Shown here: positions 51,620 to 61,239 of the stretch, piece by piece
Layout: every line of letters starts with the position of its first letter
Position numbering within the stretch: position 1 is the stretch's first letter
NCBI GenBank assembly: GCA_021151825.1
Contig: JAGKWQ010000003.1
Span: 434,001-498,000, forward strand
DNA: 64,000 nt
Reading direction: 5' to 3'
Origin: Cellvibrionaceae bacterium
GTDB lineage: Bacteria > Pseudomonadota > Gammaproteobacteria > Pseudomonadales > Cellvibrionaceae
Notes under the pieces: model-generated
Databases searched by the model: none
Seen by the model: the letters and a program-made list of their open reading frames with translations, nothing else
What the model was told of the DNA's origin: nothing
Program-made: the position numbers and the translations under genes

Positions 51620-52801
51620 CTAAGCAGTAGCGATGCCAACCCTGTAGAGCCCGCCACCAGACAATACAGTTTTATTACGCCCTTCTTCTTTAGCGGCATA
51701 CAGCGCTTTATCCGCTGCTCGAAACCAATCGCTGTAGCTCTGAAACCCATGGTAACTGGCAACACCCAAGCTGATGGTACAAGTCAACGCGGCCACACCT
51801 TTATCAGTGTCAAAATGGGCCAGCTGTACAAGGCGACGCAGCCTTTCTGCAGTCGCATAGGCAGCATCTTTATCGGTATTGGGCAACACCAGTGCAAACT
51901 CTTCACCGCCGTAACGCCCCAGCAATTCACTTTCACGCAAGTTCAACCGCAATAATCGGGCAATCTGTTGTAGTACCTGGTCTCCGGCCAGATGCCCATG
52001 GGTATCATTGATAGATTTAAAGTGATCCACATCAAGCAAAATCAGGGAGAGCGGCTGGGTACTGCGTCTGACCATAGCCATCAAATCAGAGACACGTGTT
52101 TCCCAGTAATGGCGATTATACAAACCCGTCAAGCCATCTACCCGACTCAGCTGTTTTAACAATTCTTTTTGTTTATGGAGCTGTATTGCCAGACGATAGG
52201 TAATTGAACCAATTGCGACGGGATAAGCGATCAACATGGGCAGGCAGGCAAAAACAATCCGTTGGTCTGATACCAGATTCAGCTGCCAACCAAACACCAA
52301 CAAACCTAACGCTAACCCGGCAACACTGCCGGCGACGCCTTTGAGAAACAAACGCACGCCGCCTGCCGCAATATTATTCATCCATAACATCATAATAATC
52401 ATGCTACTGGCGAGCGGGTTGAACCCCATTGCAGCAACCCAGAAACCACCACTGGTACTATCAAACAACAGATGTTTTCGCTCGGTTTGAAAAGGTGTCT
52501 GGCTCCGCAACGCTTTGAAATATGCCAAATGTGGCCAGATAAACCCGTTAGCCGCCCACAACACCCAAAAAAATAGAGAGTGTTGCTGCGGCAGTAATGC
52601 CGCACCAACCGCCAAAGCGCCCAATCCCAAACCCAAGGCTCGCGCAGGATAAACCCGCTTTACAAAGCTCAGGCCCCTGCCAGTTTCTTCTTTTACGCTC
52701 AATGCCGTGATCCGCTGTAGTACCCCAATACACTTAATCCTAGTGTATTTTGGCGCCAAATAAAGTCTCACCAAGGGCAGAAACGTAACTTTTTTACACA
52801 A
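51620..52801 (-). CDS. MASE2-GGDEF diguanylate cyclase (DgcC/AdrA-like)
   Basis: The layout matches E. coli DgcC (AdrA). A MASE2 membrane domain (about 45-220, with RVYPARALGLGLG and FIWPHLAY) precedes a GGDEF domain (about 230-385). The active-site signature is GGEEF in RYGGEEFALVLP, a form compatible with cyclase activity. It would make c-di-GMP from two GTP. No ATG is present in frame upstream of the domain; the frame begins with TTG at 52801, preceded by AAGGAG, and other TTG or GTG starts further in are possible. The N-terminus is therefore uncertain. Confidence 0.9.
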   Translation of the reverse strand: MCKKVTFLPLVRLYLAPKYTRIKCIGVLQRITALSVKEETGRGLSFVKRVYPARALGLGLGALAVGAALLPQQHSLFFWVLWAANGFIWPHLAYFKALRSQTPFQTERKHLLFDSTSGGFWVAAMGFNPLASSMIIMMLWMNNIAAGGVRLFLKGVAGSVAGLALGLLVFGWQLNLVSDQRIVFACLPMLIAYPVAIGSITYRLAIQLHKQKELLKQLSRVDGLTGLYNRHYWETRVSDLMAMVRRSTQPLSLILLDVDHFKSINDTHGHLAGDQVLQQIARLLRLNLRESELLGRYGGEEFALVLPNTDKDAAYATAERLRRLVQLAHFDTDKGVAALTCTISLGVASYHGFQSYSDWFRAADKALYAAKEEGRNKTVLSGGGLYRVGIATA

Positions 52802-52829
52802 AACTCCTTACACAATATTACAGGGCAAT

Positions 52830-52869
52830 AAAAAACGCCGTGAAACCAAAAGCTCCACGGCGTTTTTTT
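52830..52869 (-). terminator. Bidirectional terminator between corA and the cyclase gene
   Basis: A 13-bp stem AAAAAACGCCGTG (52830-52842) pairs with CACGGCGTTTTTT (52856-52868). It lies 18 bases after the corA stop on the minus strand. Confidence 0.88.
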
Positions 52870-52886
52870 AAATCGGCACCAAACAA

Positions 52887-53843
52887 TTACAACCAATCTT
52901 TGCGCTTGAAATACCAATATGGCAACACAGCCGATAACAGCATTAATAACACCGCTACCACAAACCCGTATTTCCAATCGGAATGGGGGATATATTCAAA
53001 GTTCATCCCGTAGGCACTGGCTACCACGGTCGGCGGCAGGAAAACCATCGCTGCGATGGAGAAGATTTTAATAATCTGGTTTTGTTCGATATTGATAAAA
53101 CCCTGGGTCGAGTCCATCAGGAAGTTAATCTTGTCAAACAGGAAGGCGGTGTGCGACATCAAGGTATCCACGTCACGTTTGATCTCACGTGCAGTTTCCT
53201 GCAACTCAAAGAATTCACGCAGATGGCGCTGCAAAAAAGAAATGGAACGCTGGGTATCCATCAGGCACAGGCGGATTTTCCCGTTGCTATCCTCCAGCTT
53301 TGCCAATTGGTCGATCGCATCCTCCAGCTCGGCTTCTTCATCTTCCAGCACCATATGGCTGACTTCTTCCAGTTTGCGATGAATGTCTTCGAGCACATCC
53401 GCAAGGTTCTCAACCTTTTGCTCAAACATAGTGACGAGTAGATCTTGCGGGGAAGTAACATGGATCTGCCCGGCACGCACCCGCATACGCAACAAACGGA
53501 AGTCGGCAAGATCGCCGTCGCGCACAGTAATCAAACGCTTGTCTTGCAAGATAAATGCAACCGTCGCCGTACTATGACGGCCGGATTCACCAGGGGCAAG
53601 GAACAGGGAGTGGACGTGAATGCCGACACCATCCTGAAAATAACGGGCCGAGAACTCAATCTCTTCCACATCATCGGATTCCGGTAATTCGGCACGCAGA
53701 AAGGTATTTAACTCTTCACGCTCTTCATCAGAAGGTTCGCGAGCATCAATCCAGAGAGCGTTATTCAGCGCAAGGCGGGTGTTCTCGTCCGGCTGCTTGT
53801 CTTCGCGCAGCGTATTACCTTGTGCTTTAAACATTCTCAACAT
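52887..53843 (-). CDS. corA: CorA-family magnesium/cobalt transporter
   Basis: A 318-residue inner membrane ion channel. The family signature GMN is in YGMNFEYIPHSDW. Two C-terminal helices are present (about 255-280 and 295-312) with a short charged tail. The long cytoplasmic N-terminal domain is acidic and helical. The ATG at 53843 has AGAGGAG upstream and gives the normal length; the frame open to 53891 is rejected. Substrate specificity between magnesium, cobalt and other cations is not decided by the sequence. Confidence 0.93.
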   Translation of the reverse strand: MLRMFKAQGNTLREDKQPDENTRLALNNALWIDAREPSDEEREELNTFLRAELPESDDVEEIEFSARYFQDGVGIHVHSLFLAPGESGRHSTATVAFILQDKRLITVRDGDLADFRLLRMRVRAGQIHVTSPQDLLVTMFEQKVENLADVLEDIHRKLEEVSHMVLEDEEAELEDAIDQLAKLEDSNGKIRLCLMDTQRSISFLQRHLREFFELQETAREIKRDVDTLMSHTAFLFDKINFLMDSTQGFINIEQNQIIKIFSIAAMVFLPPTVVASAYGMNFEYIPHSDWKYGFVVAVLLMLLSAVLPYWYFKRKDWL

Positions 53844-54044
53844 GGGTGCTTTTCTCCTCTGGGAACTAGCCGGTCGATCAAGCAAAATCAACCGGAGCGC
53901 GCGCTGGCAGGTTTATAGCACACGCCGTTAAAACTTAAAGTATTTTATTAGGTTTTAACCATAAATCGATATGTGGATTATGAAGTCAGGCAAAAAAAAC
54001 TGTCTTCTGCTAAGGTAAATCGATTATTTTCCAGAGCAATTGCT

Positions 54045-54344
54045 ATGCAAATTCGCCAGGTATCCGCCGCGCTGGACCACAAACTCGCGCAACTGGACAA
54101 AAAACTCAAACAGCTCGAACAAGAACAGCGCAATGCTCCAAGCCCAACGTTGGATCAAGACATTGAAGCCTTACAACAAGTGCGTGAAAAATTGCAAAAG
54201 TCCAAAGCACTCGCCTGGCGTGCCCATGAATTACAAGACCAAAATGATGAAGCCAAACGCGCGCACCAACGCTTGATAGGATTATCACTCTGCATAATCA
54301 GCTTGATAGGCGCCGCACTTCTGCTCTTTTTAGCGCTGGCGTAA
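54045..54344 (+). CDS. Small coiled-coil membrane protein, 99 aa
   Basis: A short protein with a long charged coiled coil (about 10-70, KLAQLDKKLKQLEQEQ) and a single C-terminal membrane helix (LIGLSLCIISLIGAALLLFLALA). It would be tail-anchored in the inner membrane. No family is recognised. An upstream in-frame GTG at 53973 would add 24 residues. The gene is monocistronic, convergent with grxD. Confidence 0.65.
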   Translation: MQIRQVSAALDHKLAQLDKKLKQLEQEQRNAPSPTLDQDIEALQQVREKLQKSKALAWRAHELQDQNDEAKRAHQRLIGLSLCIISLIGAALLLFLALA

Positions 54345-54409
54345 AACGACGTAAATAACGGGGATTTATCGAAGTGGGCGACTTCCGCAACCGGAAGCCG
54401 CCTTTAGTA

Positions 54410-54727
54410 TTAACCAGCAACAGCCGCATCGATCAAGGGTTTCAATTCACCTTTTTCATGCATTTCAGTCACGATATCGCAACCACCGATCAACTCGCCC
54501 TTCACCCACAATTGAGGGAAGGTTGGCCAGTTGGCGAACTTGGGCAATTCCGAGCGAATATCCGGGTTGCTCAGAATATCCACATACGCAAAACGCTGGC
54601 CACACGCCATCAAGGCTTGGGATGCGCGCATGGAGAAACCGCATTGGGGCGCACTAGGTGAGCCTTTCATATACAGAATCACTGCATTTTCACTGATTTG
54701 TTGCTTGATCGTTTCTAACGTGTCCAT
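54410..54727 (-). CDS. grxD: Monothiol glutaredoxin
   Basis: A 105-residue glutaredoxin with the monothiol active site CGFS in PQCGFSMRA. The glutathione-binding motifs WPTFPQLWV and GGCDIV are conserved. It carries and transfers [2Fe-2S] clusters in the cytoplasm, as known for Grx4. It is transcribed alone. Confidence 0.97.
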   Translation of the reverse strand: MDTLETIKQQISENAVILYMKGSPSAPQCGFSMRASQALMACGQRFAYVDILSNPDIRSELPKFANWPTFPQLWVKGELIGGCDIVTEMHEKGELKPLIDAAVAG

Positions 54728-54962
54728 CTTTTATCTACCTCGATAATCTGCTGGGACTGAATTCATGAGGGGAAGTCCCCTCTAAAGACTGTTTCCGGAC
54801 AAGGGTATAGACCGTATATCCGAGTAATTTGCTCAAGTATTGCCATTTTACCCCAGTCACCGCAGTCAGGCCAATCACCCGGGTTTGCCAAACTGGCAAT
54901 TTTGCATATTCTGTCCATACCACCCGGTTATTTCCTCTGTTGTTTAAAGGTTGTTTGTTACT

Positions 54963-56474
54963 GTGAAATTCAATTTACGCATTCAAGTATTTTTGGTGTT
55001 TGCCTTTTTTGCCGTGCTGTTAACCAGCGGTTTATTTTTGTATTCGCGTTTGAGTTTCGAGCGCGGTTTTAACCATTACATGGAACAAAAAGAAACAGCA
55101 CGCAATGCCCGGCTGATTAATGCACTGGAGCGTCAATACCGCATGACGGGTAATTGGGATGCATTTAAAATAAATCGCAATTACTGGGAGTTATTTGTTT
55201 GGCAATATACCGCGAATCTACGTGAACGCGGCGAACGACCTATCCCATTTCCTTTGCCACCGGAACTCAATAATAACTTTGACAACAATCCAGATAATGA
55301 TCGGGACCGTTTTTTTCTTCATCGCGACACCCAAAATAATCGCGAGCGTGCGCCACAAAATATGGATGATTTTTTGCGTCACCAACCTTACAAACGCTTC
55401 ATTTTGCTAAATGAAAAAAAGAAAGTGATCGCAGGAAAAAGATGGCGCAATGAAACCTACTTCTATAGTGATATTCATACCATTGTCGATGGCGAAGAAA
55501 AACGCGTTGGTTATCTAGGTACTCCAATGAACCCCGCATTGCGCGATCTGCGCGATAACGAATTCGCAAAACGCCAACAAAATCATTTTTTAATTATGGC
55601 CATGGTTGCATTAGTAATCGCATTAGGTTGCGCCATTCCATTGTCCTACTTACTCACGCAACGAGTGAAACGCCTGGCAGCACATGTGCAACGATTAAGT
55701 AGTGGCGATTATCAACAGCGCCTGACGCCGAAAGGCCAGGATGAAATTTCCACACTGGCCGAAAATCTCAACCACCTTGCACACACATTGGAGCAAACCG
55801 AGCAGGCACGCAAACGCTGGGTCGCTGATATTTCCCATGAGTTGCGTACACCACTAGCAGTATTAAAGGCAGATTTGGAAGCACTTGAAGATGGCGTGCG
55901 TAAATTTGATGGTAAGGCCATTGCCCGCTTGCAAAAACATGCAACACGGCTGGCGAGCCTTATCAATGATCTATACCAACTATCGCTAACTGACATTGGT
56001 GCCATGAGCTATCGTAAACAAGAGTGTGATTTCAGCGAAATCCTCGAAGAAACAAGCACGTCCTTGCATGACAAGCTAACCCAGACCGGACTCACGCTGG
56101 AGCAAAATATCAGCAAAGAGCCATTATGGATTTTTGCTGATACCGAACGCTTGCAACAATTGCTACTGAATTTATTTAGCAACAGCATTAACTACACCGA
56201 AGCGCCGGGAAAAATAAGAGTCTCGCTCAGCAAAGAAGAAAACACAGCAGTATTAATATTGGAAGACTCTTCACCAGGTGTAGCCCCGGAATTGCATGAA
56301 AAATTATTTGAACGACTCTATCGCGCCGAATCATCGCGCAGCCGCGAAACTGGCGGTGCCGGATTAGGTCTGAGTATCTGTCGCAATATTGTGGAAGCTC
56401 ATGATGGGCAAATCAGTATCAGCAGCAGCGAACTCGGCGGTTTAAAAATTACCGTGACGTTACCATTACAGTGA
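54963..56474 (+). CDS. Sensor histidine kinase (BaeS-like)
   Basis: A two-component sensor of about 503 residues. A first membrane helix (about 5-25) is followed by an unusually Asn/Asp/Arg-rich periplasmic region (about 28-205) and a second helix (about 210-232). A HAMP domain, the HisKA motif DISHELRTP (His292) and an HATPase domain (NLFSNSINY, GLGLSIC) follow. The start is uncertain: GTG at 54963 or TTG at 54951. The response regulator gene follows 25 bases later. HAMP and kinase parts resemble BaeS, but the signal cannot be told. Confidence 0.92.
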   Translation: MKFNLRIQVFLVFAFFAVLLTSGLFLYSRLSFERGFNHYMEQKETARNARLINALERQYRMTGNWDAFKINRNYWELFVWQYTANLRERGERPIPFPLPPELNNNFDNNPDNDRDRFFLHRDTQNNRERAPQNMDDFLRHQPYKRFILLNEKKKVIAGKRWRNETYFYSDIHTIVDGEEKRVGYLGTPMNPALRDLRDNEFAKRQQNHFLIMAMVALVIALGCAIPLSYLLTQRVKRLAAHVQRLSSGDYQQRLTPKGQDEISTLAENLNHLAHTLEQTEQARKRWVADISHELRTPLAVLKADLEALEDGVRKFDGKAIARLQKHATRLASLINDLYQLSLTDIGAMSYRKQECDFSEILEETSTSLHDKLTQTGLTLEQNISKEPLWIFADTERLQQLLLNLFSNSINYTEAPGKIRVSLSKEENTAVLILEDSSPGVAPELHEKLFERLYRAESSRSRETGGAGLGLSICRNIVEAHDGQISISSSELGGLKITVTLPLQ

Positions 56475-56499
56475 CATTGCTATTACAGGTATCAGCAGT

Positions 56500-57162
56500 A
56501 TGAATATTTTAATTGTGGAAGATGAAATTGATCTGGGCGAAATTCTCCAGGATTACCTTACCAGCGAAAATTTTTCAGCGACGTTAGTCAGCGACGGTGA
56601 ATTAGCGTTGCAAAAAATCCTCACCGAAAAATGGGATTTAGTGTTACTGGATTTAATGCTCCCCAAACGCGATGGTTTAAGCATTTGCCAGGAAGTACGT
56701 AAAACATCGCAAGTGCCGATTATTATGACCACCGCCAAAGTGGAAGAAATTGATCGCCTGATAGGGCTCGAACTGGGTGCTGATGATTATATTTGCAAAC
56801 CTTTTAGCCCGCGCGAAGTGATTGCACGCGTAAAAGCGGTTTTGCGTCGCACAGGCAAAACAGAAATCAATGAAGAGGAAGGATTGCGTTTGGATAAAGA
56901 ACGCCAGTACGCATGTGTGGGTGATCAATGCGTTGAACTTACCAGCATAGAATTTCGCATTTTGGAAACATTATTACTGAACAAGCAACGTGTAATTTCG
57001 CGCGATACATTATTGAAAAATGCTTACACTGATCACCGCATTGTTAGTGACAGAACGATGGATTCGCACATCACAAAATTACGCAAAAAAATACAACCTA
57101 TTTGCAATGAAGACATCATCCATTCGGTGTATGGCGTGGGTTATCGCCTGCAAATTTCCTGA
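56500..57162 (+). CDS. OmpR-family response regulator (BaeR-like)
   Basis: A 220-residue DNA-binding regulator. The receiver domain carries the acidic pair near residues 9-10, phospho-accepting Asp51 in LLDLMLP and the Lys in CKPFSPRE. The C-terminal winged helix (about 125-218) ends in YGVGYRL. It is the partner of the kinase at 54963. The next gene in the same direction, an exported intradiol dioxygenase homologue, begins 227 bases later and is a possible target. Confidence 0.95.
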   Translation: MNILIVEDEIDLGEILQDYLTSENFSATLVSDGELALQKILTEKWDLVLLDLMLPKRDGLSICQEVRKTSQVPIIMTTAKVEEIDRLIGLELGADDYICKPFSPREVIARVKAVLRRTGKTEINEEEGLRLDKERQYACVGDQCVELTSIEFRILETLLLNKQRVISRDTLLKNAYTDHRIVSDRTMDSHITKLRKKIQPICNEDIIHSVYGVGYRLQIS

Positions 57163-57389
57163 TTTTCTTACCCATCGCCGTGGCCACGGAAGGCCTCAAC
57201 CCACACGTTTCCTCTGTAAAAATCACCATTTTTCCTTCGAAGTTTTCGTTTCCACAGTTTTTCCATAGTTGATCATCAATCCTTTCACAATCAAAACCGC
57301 ATTCTTTTTCCATACTTGGGTCATAGCTGTTATCAACACTGACCGCTGATACCTATAGCCACTTATTGATAACAATTCGGAGAAAACTC

Positions 57390-58247
57390 ATGCACCCCCC
57401 ACCCTCAAAATCCAATAATTCTCTATTAAATCCCGATCGGTTTCCAACCACTGTCAATCTGCAACGCCGACAAACACTTGGCGCATTAGGGGCACTGGGT
57501 GTTATGAGTGCAACAGGATTAATCAGTTGCGGTGGTGGTTCATCCAATAGCGGCTCGAACGCTGCCAGCAGCTCGTCCAGTAACACATTATCAACAAGCA
57601 GTCATGCAACTACACCGATATCAAGTAGTACCGCAAGTAGTTCGTCAGGTATCTGTACATTAATTCCCACCGAAACTATCGGGCCATTTCCACTTTCAAC
57701 CTTGCTCGATAATTCACTCGTATTGCGCGAAAATGTTGCCGAAGATAAAACCGGCGTACCACTGCAAGTCAACATTAAACTGGTCAATATCAACGACAGT
57801 TGCAAACCGGTTTCTGCCTATGTGTACATTTGGCATTGTGATAAAGATGGTTTGTATTCGGGTTATTCACAAAGTAATAATGCAGGGCAATCCGGTAAAA
57901 CCTATTGCCGCGGCGTGCAATATACCGATACCGGCGGCGTGGCTCATTTCACTACGATTTATCCTGGTTGGTATGCAGGACGCATAACCCATATTCATTT
58001 CCAGATTTTTTTAACCGCTTATGGAAGCACCGCAAGATCCACAGCAATTTCACAAATGGCATTCCCTGCAGCTACGACAAAAACGGTTTATGAAACCGCG
58101 CTTTATACAAAAGGACAAAACACATCGGTTACCAGTTTTAGTGCGGATAATGTGTTTAACGATGGAGTGGAATATCAGTTAGCCACCATCAGTGGCAATG
58201 TCGCTGATGGATTAATTGCTGAATTGGAAGTCGGTATTGCGGTATAA
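57390..58247 (+). CDS. Exported intradiol ring-cleavage dioxygenase-like protein
   Basis: A 285-residue protein with a twin-arginine signal (LQRRQTLGALGALG) that ends in a lipobox-like LISC, suggesting a Tat-exported lipoprotein. A serine/threonine-rich linker (about 50-95) precedes the catalytic domain. Iron ligands of protocatechuate 3,4-dioxygenase-type enzymes are recognisable: Tyr in DGLYSGY, Tyr in PGWYAGR, and two His in THIHFQI. Family members cleave catechol-type rings between the hydroxyls with O2. An extracytoplasmic form may act on lignin- or plant-derived aromatics; this is inference. The start has CGGAGA upstream. Confidence 0.88.
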   Translation: MHPPPSKSNNSLLNPDRFPTTVNLQRRQTLGALGALGVMSATGLISCGGGSSNSGSNAASSSSSNTLSTSSHATTPISSSTASSSSGICTLIPTETIGPFPLSTLLDNSLVLRENVAEDKTGVPLQVNIKLVNINDSCKPVSAYVYIWHCDKDGLYSGYSQSNNAGQSGKTYCRGVQYTDTGGVAHFTTIYPGWYAGRITHIHFQIFLTAYGSTARSTAISQMAFPAATTKTVYETALYTKGQNTSVTSFSADNVFNDGVEYQLATISGNVADGLIAELEVGIAV

Positions 58248-58262
58248 AATCATACAGCAAAC

Positions 58263-58316
58263 CGCAACGCTTTATTAACCTCGTTTTATTAACGATAAGG
58301 CGTTGCGATTTTTTTA
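58263..58316 (+). terminator. Terminator of the intradiol dioxygenase-like gene
   Basis: Arms CGCAACGC (58263-58270) and GCGTTGCG (58300-58307) are perfectly complementary around a long AT-rich loop and are followed by seven T. Confidence 0.75.
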
Positions 58317-58324
58317 TAGAAATA

Positions 58325-59923
58325 TCAGGTGCGAAATTCGCGCAACAAACCATCCAGCTTGCGCGCCTCAAGCTCCAAATGTTCACGGGAACGAGTAACC
58401 TGCTCACCCGCATCATGATTGCGGCGCGCCTGCTGCAAAATGGTATTCATGCTACCAGTTATTTGTTGCATGGAATGCTTCTCTTCTCCTGTCGCACGCG
58501 CAATTTGCGTATTCATTTTCTGGATTTGATCCACAGCTACCACAATATTAGAAAAAGCATTAGAGGTATCGGAAATTCTCGCTTTAATCACCAATGCTTT
58601 TTGCTGGGCATCACCCATCACTTCCACAGCCTTGCCAGAACCGGAAGTTAAATTGGCGATAATAGTTTCAATCGCCTTGGTCGATTCCTGCGTGCGTGAC
58701 GCCAGGCTGCGTACTTCATCCGCGACTACCGCAAACCCGCGCCCGCTTTCACCCGCGCGCGCCGCTTCAATGGCCGCATTTAATGCCAGCAAATTGGTTT
58801 GTTCGGCGATACTGCGAATTACTTCCAGCATGGAACCAATATTGCGGCTGTCCGCCACCAGCGCTGAAATCACTTGCGACGCTTTATCCACTTCCCGCAC
58901 CACTTCATCAACACCTTGTTGTGCTGATGCCACTACATCATTACCGGCACCGGTAGTATTTGTTGCTTGAATAGAGGCATCACTCGCTTGCACTGCAGCA
59001 TCTACGACTTTATCCAGCATGGAAGAAATTTGATCCACCGCCGATACCACATGGGAAATTTCAGAAAACTGAACTTCAATGCCTTTTGCGGTTTGGTCAA
59101 TGGATTGGGTTATTTGCACACTCGCCTCAGTCAGCGATTTATTACTTTGTTGCGCCTGGCCGATTAAATGCTGCAACTTGCCGACAAACAAATTAAACGC
59201 GTGGGATAAACGCCCTACTTCCGTATTCTGGTTTTCACCGCTCAGGCGCGCGGTTAAATCACCAGAACCTGAAGCTAGTTCGCGCAAATTATCAGTGACC
59301 CGCGAAATGGGTTGTACAATCACTTTATTGGCGAATTGAAAAATTATTATCGCCAATATCACACTGACCAATAACGCACCTAACAATTCAATTTTTGCCA
59401 GAGACTGCACATTAGCCACATTACCTGTCTCACTTTCAACCTTTCCATCTGCTTCCTCTTCCATTTTACTAATAAAAGCCAACAGCTGATCCATTAAACT
59501 ATTTAATTGTTGATATTCTGTAGCAGCCTCGTTGCCGGTTTTTAATTTTTCCAATAACGCATTACGTGTTTGGTGATATTGAGTTAATAATTGATCGAGA
59601 CGGGCTACCGTAGATTCGCCCATTAATCCGGATTTTTTCATACGCCCCAAAGCTTCTTCTTCCATAGCAACCGCTGCGTCAAATTGTGCCTGCACTTCCG
59701 CAAAATTTTTTTCACGGTGATATAACTTTTGCAACGCAATGATCTGTGCTTCCAAACCTATTTGTCCCTCCATTGCACCATCTGCTGCATTCCATGCGGG
59801 GCCAGAAATATAATCAAGCAAACGGCCAAGTTTATGCGTTGTACTCAAACCAACAAACGTGTTAATTCCAATTAATGCAACAAACCCGAGGATAACCCAA
59901 ATTATTGATTGCTTGATGCTCAT
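58325..59923 (-). CDS. Methyl-accepting chemotaxis protein
   Basis: A 532-residue chemoreceptor. A first membrane helix (about 8-28), a four-helix-bundle-like periplasmic region (about 30-185) and a second helix (about 188-208) are followed by HAMP and the signalling domain. The conserved hairpin tip is EQTNLLALNAAIEAARAGE. No C-terminal CheR-binding pentapeptide is visible. The ligand is unknown. The porin gene upstream (59964-61076) is in the same direction with a gap of about 40 bases, so co-transcription is possible. Confidence 0.95.
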   Translation of the reverse strand: MSIKQSIIWVILGFVALIGINTFVGLSTTHKLGRLLDYISGPAWNAADGAMEGQIGLEAQIIALQKLYHREKNFAEVQAQFDAAVAMEEEALGRMKKSGLMGESTVARLDQLLTQYHQTRNALLEKLKTGNEAATEYQQLNSLMDQLLAFISKMEEEADGKVESETGNVANVQSLAKIELLGALLVSVILAIIIFQFANKVIVQPISRVTDNLRELASGSGDLTARLSGENQNTEVGRLSHAFNLFVGKLQHLIGQAQQSNKSLTEASVQITQSIDQTAKGIEVQFSEISHVVSAVDQISSMLDKVVDAAVQASDASIQATNTTGAGNDVVASAQQGVDEVVREVDKASQVISALVADSRNIGSMLEVIRSIAEQTNLLALNAAIEAARAGESGRGFAVVADEVRSLASRTQESTKAIETIIANLTSGSGKAVEVMGDAQQKALVIKARISDTSNAFSNIVVAVDQIQKMNTQIARATGEEKHSMQQITGSMNTILQQARRNHDAGEQVTRSREHLELEARKLDGLLREFRT

Positions 59924-59963
59924 TCCTTCCTCACTTGCTTAACATTGCGATCTGCAAACGCTA

Positions 59964-61076
59964 TTAAAATTCAATGTAAACGCGCGCACCTAATGCCACT
60001 GCGTTGTCCAGGGTTTCGTCCATTGAAGGGTTTTGAATGTAATACAAACTGGCTTGCGCACTTAAATGATCAATCACCGGTGCGAAATAACTTAACTCCC
60101 AGGCGGTTTCTGCGCGCTCAAGATCAGTATGTGTTTCAAGGTAAGGATCGCCGTTACGCGCATGGGCAACTGCCAAACCAAAACCATCGCCATCTATCCA
60201 GAAACTATTAAACGTAATGCCAGTACCGGCGTAATATTCCAATTGGTTGTACAAATCGTCTGCGCGCCCCAATTGCAAAAATATACCCGCCACATCATTG
60301 ATATTTTTTTCCGCAATGATGTATACACCAGTGTTGTCATCATTGATGTTGCCATTTACAGGGTTTTCAACGTTTGCCGTTTGTTGCCACGCGCCTATGG
60401 CAATTTTATCCAGAGTATCGTTAGCCCAGCCCCATTCAACAGCGCTGAATAAACCATCACCGTGATTAAATTGAACATGGGTACCGCGTGGATTATCCGG
60501 ATCACCGGGCACACCGTCATAAATAGCGGCCAGTAAATATTGATGTTCACCCTGAAAAGTAAAATGCAATGCGGTAGCCGTGGTAGAAAAAATAGAAGGA
60601 ACAGCTTGTGACGTATCCGGGCCTATCCCAAACGAGGGATGGCTATATAAACCGGCGAACTCCAACGAATAAAATGTGGAGTTGTAATCATGCAAACCAA
60701 ATAAAACTTTGATGCTGTCATCGGCAAAACTGTGTTGATACCAAAACTCATAAACCTTCAGGGCTTCATCAGTGGCGATATTGGAAACGCCTTGCATATC
60801 GCCGATATATTCCGAGGGATCTTTACCAGTATCGCCCAACACGTAAACAAACCATTCACCATTGCTCCACCAATTTGCCTGATCAGTATCAATAGCAAGC
60901 GTAATATCCAGGTTAGCAAGTTCACGCGTACCTTCTTTTACACCGCCATCCAGATTAGTTACCGATTCCAGCGTTAAAGCAGCAGCCCAGGAATATGCAC
61001 CCGACTCGGCATCACCTTCCGCAAACGCAAAAGGAACGCTGCCGAGCATCAGGGCAAATAACAAGGGTTTATGCAT
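59964..61076 (-). CDS. OprB-family carbohydrate porin
   Basis: A 370-residue outer membrane beta-barrel. The signal peptide (MHKPLLFALMLGSVPFAFA) is clear, and the protein ends in VYIEF with a C-terminal Phe. The segments FWYQHSFADDSIKVLFGLHD and the FGIGPDTSQ loop fit the carbohydrate-selective porin family (OprB), which lets sugars into the periplasm. The start at 61076 has AAAGGGA upstream; the frame open to 61112 is rejected. The chemoreceptor gene follows, an arrangement that might couple sugar sensing with uptake. Confidence 0.85.
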   Translation of the reverse strand: MHKPLLFALMLGSVPFAFAEGDAESGAYSWAAALTLESVTNLDGGVKEGTRELANLDITLAIDTDQANWWSNGEWFVYVLGDTGKDPSEYIGDMQGVSNIATDEALKVYEFWYQHSFADDSIKVLFGLHDYNSTFYSLEFAGLYSHPSFGIGPDTSQAVPSIFSTTATALHFTFQGEHQYLLAAIYDGVPGDPDNPRGTHVQFNHGDGLFSAVEWGWANDTLDKIAIGAWQQTANVENPVNGNINDDNTGVYIIAEKNINDVAGIFLQLGRADDLYNQLEYYAGTGITFNSFWIDGDGFGLAVAHARNGDPYLETHTDLERAETAWELSYFAPVIDHLSAQASLYYIQNPSMDETLDNAVALGARVYIEF

Positions 61077-61239
61077 GATATTGATTTTCCCTTTGTCAAA
61101 ATAACCCGCCAAATAACCGGATCGAATTCTGAGTATAGACAGGGAAATCTCACGCCAAGGGCAATTTCGATCCTGCGCATTTTTTTATCGCGAAACGAAA
61201 TTTTAAATGAAGTATTTAGCTAATTAAGTAACAAACCTG

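Noticed and set aside
54377..54402. Hairpin between the coiled-coil gene and grxD as a terminator
   Set aside because: An 11-bp stem with one mismatch is present, but no clear T-run follows on either strand; left out of the feature list.
57176..57187. 12-base palindrome CCGTGGCCACGG behind the response regulator gene
   Set aside because: Without a loop or T-run it is neither terminator nor clear operator; a single short palindrome is weak evidence.
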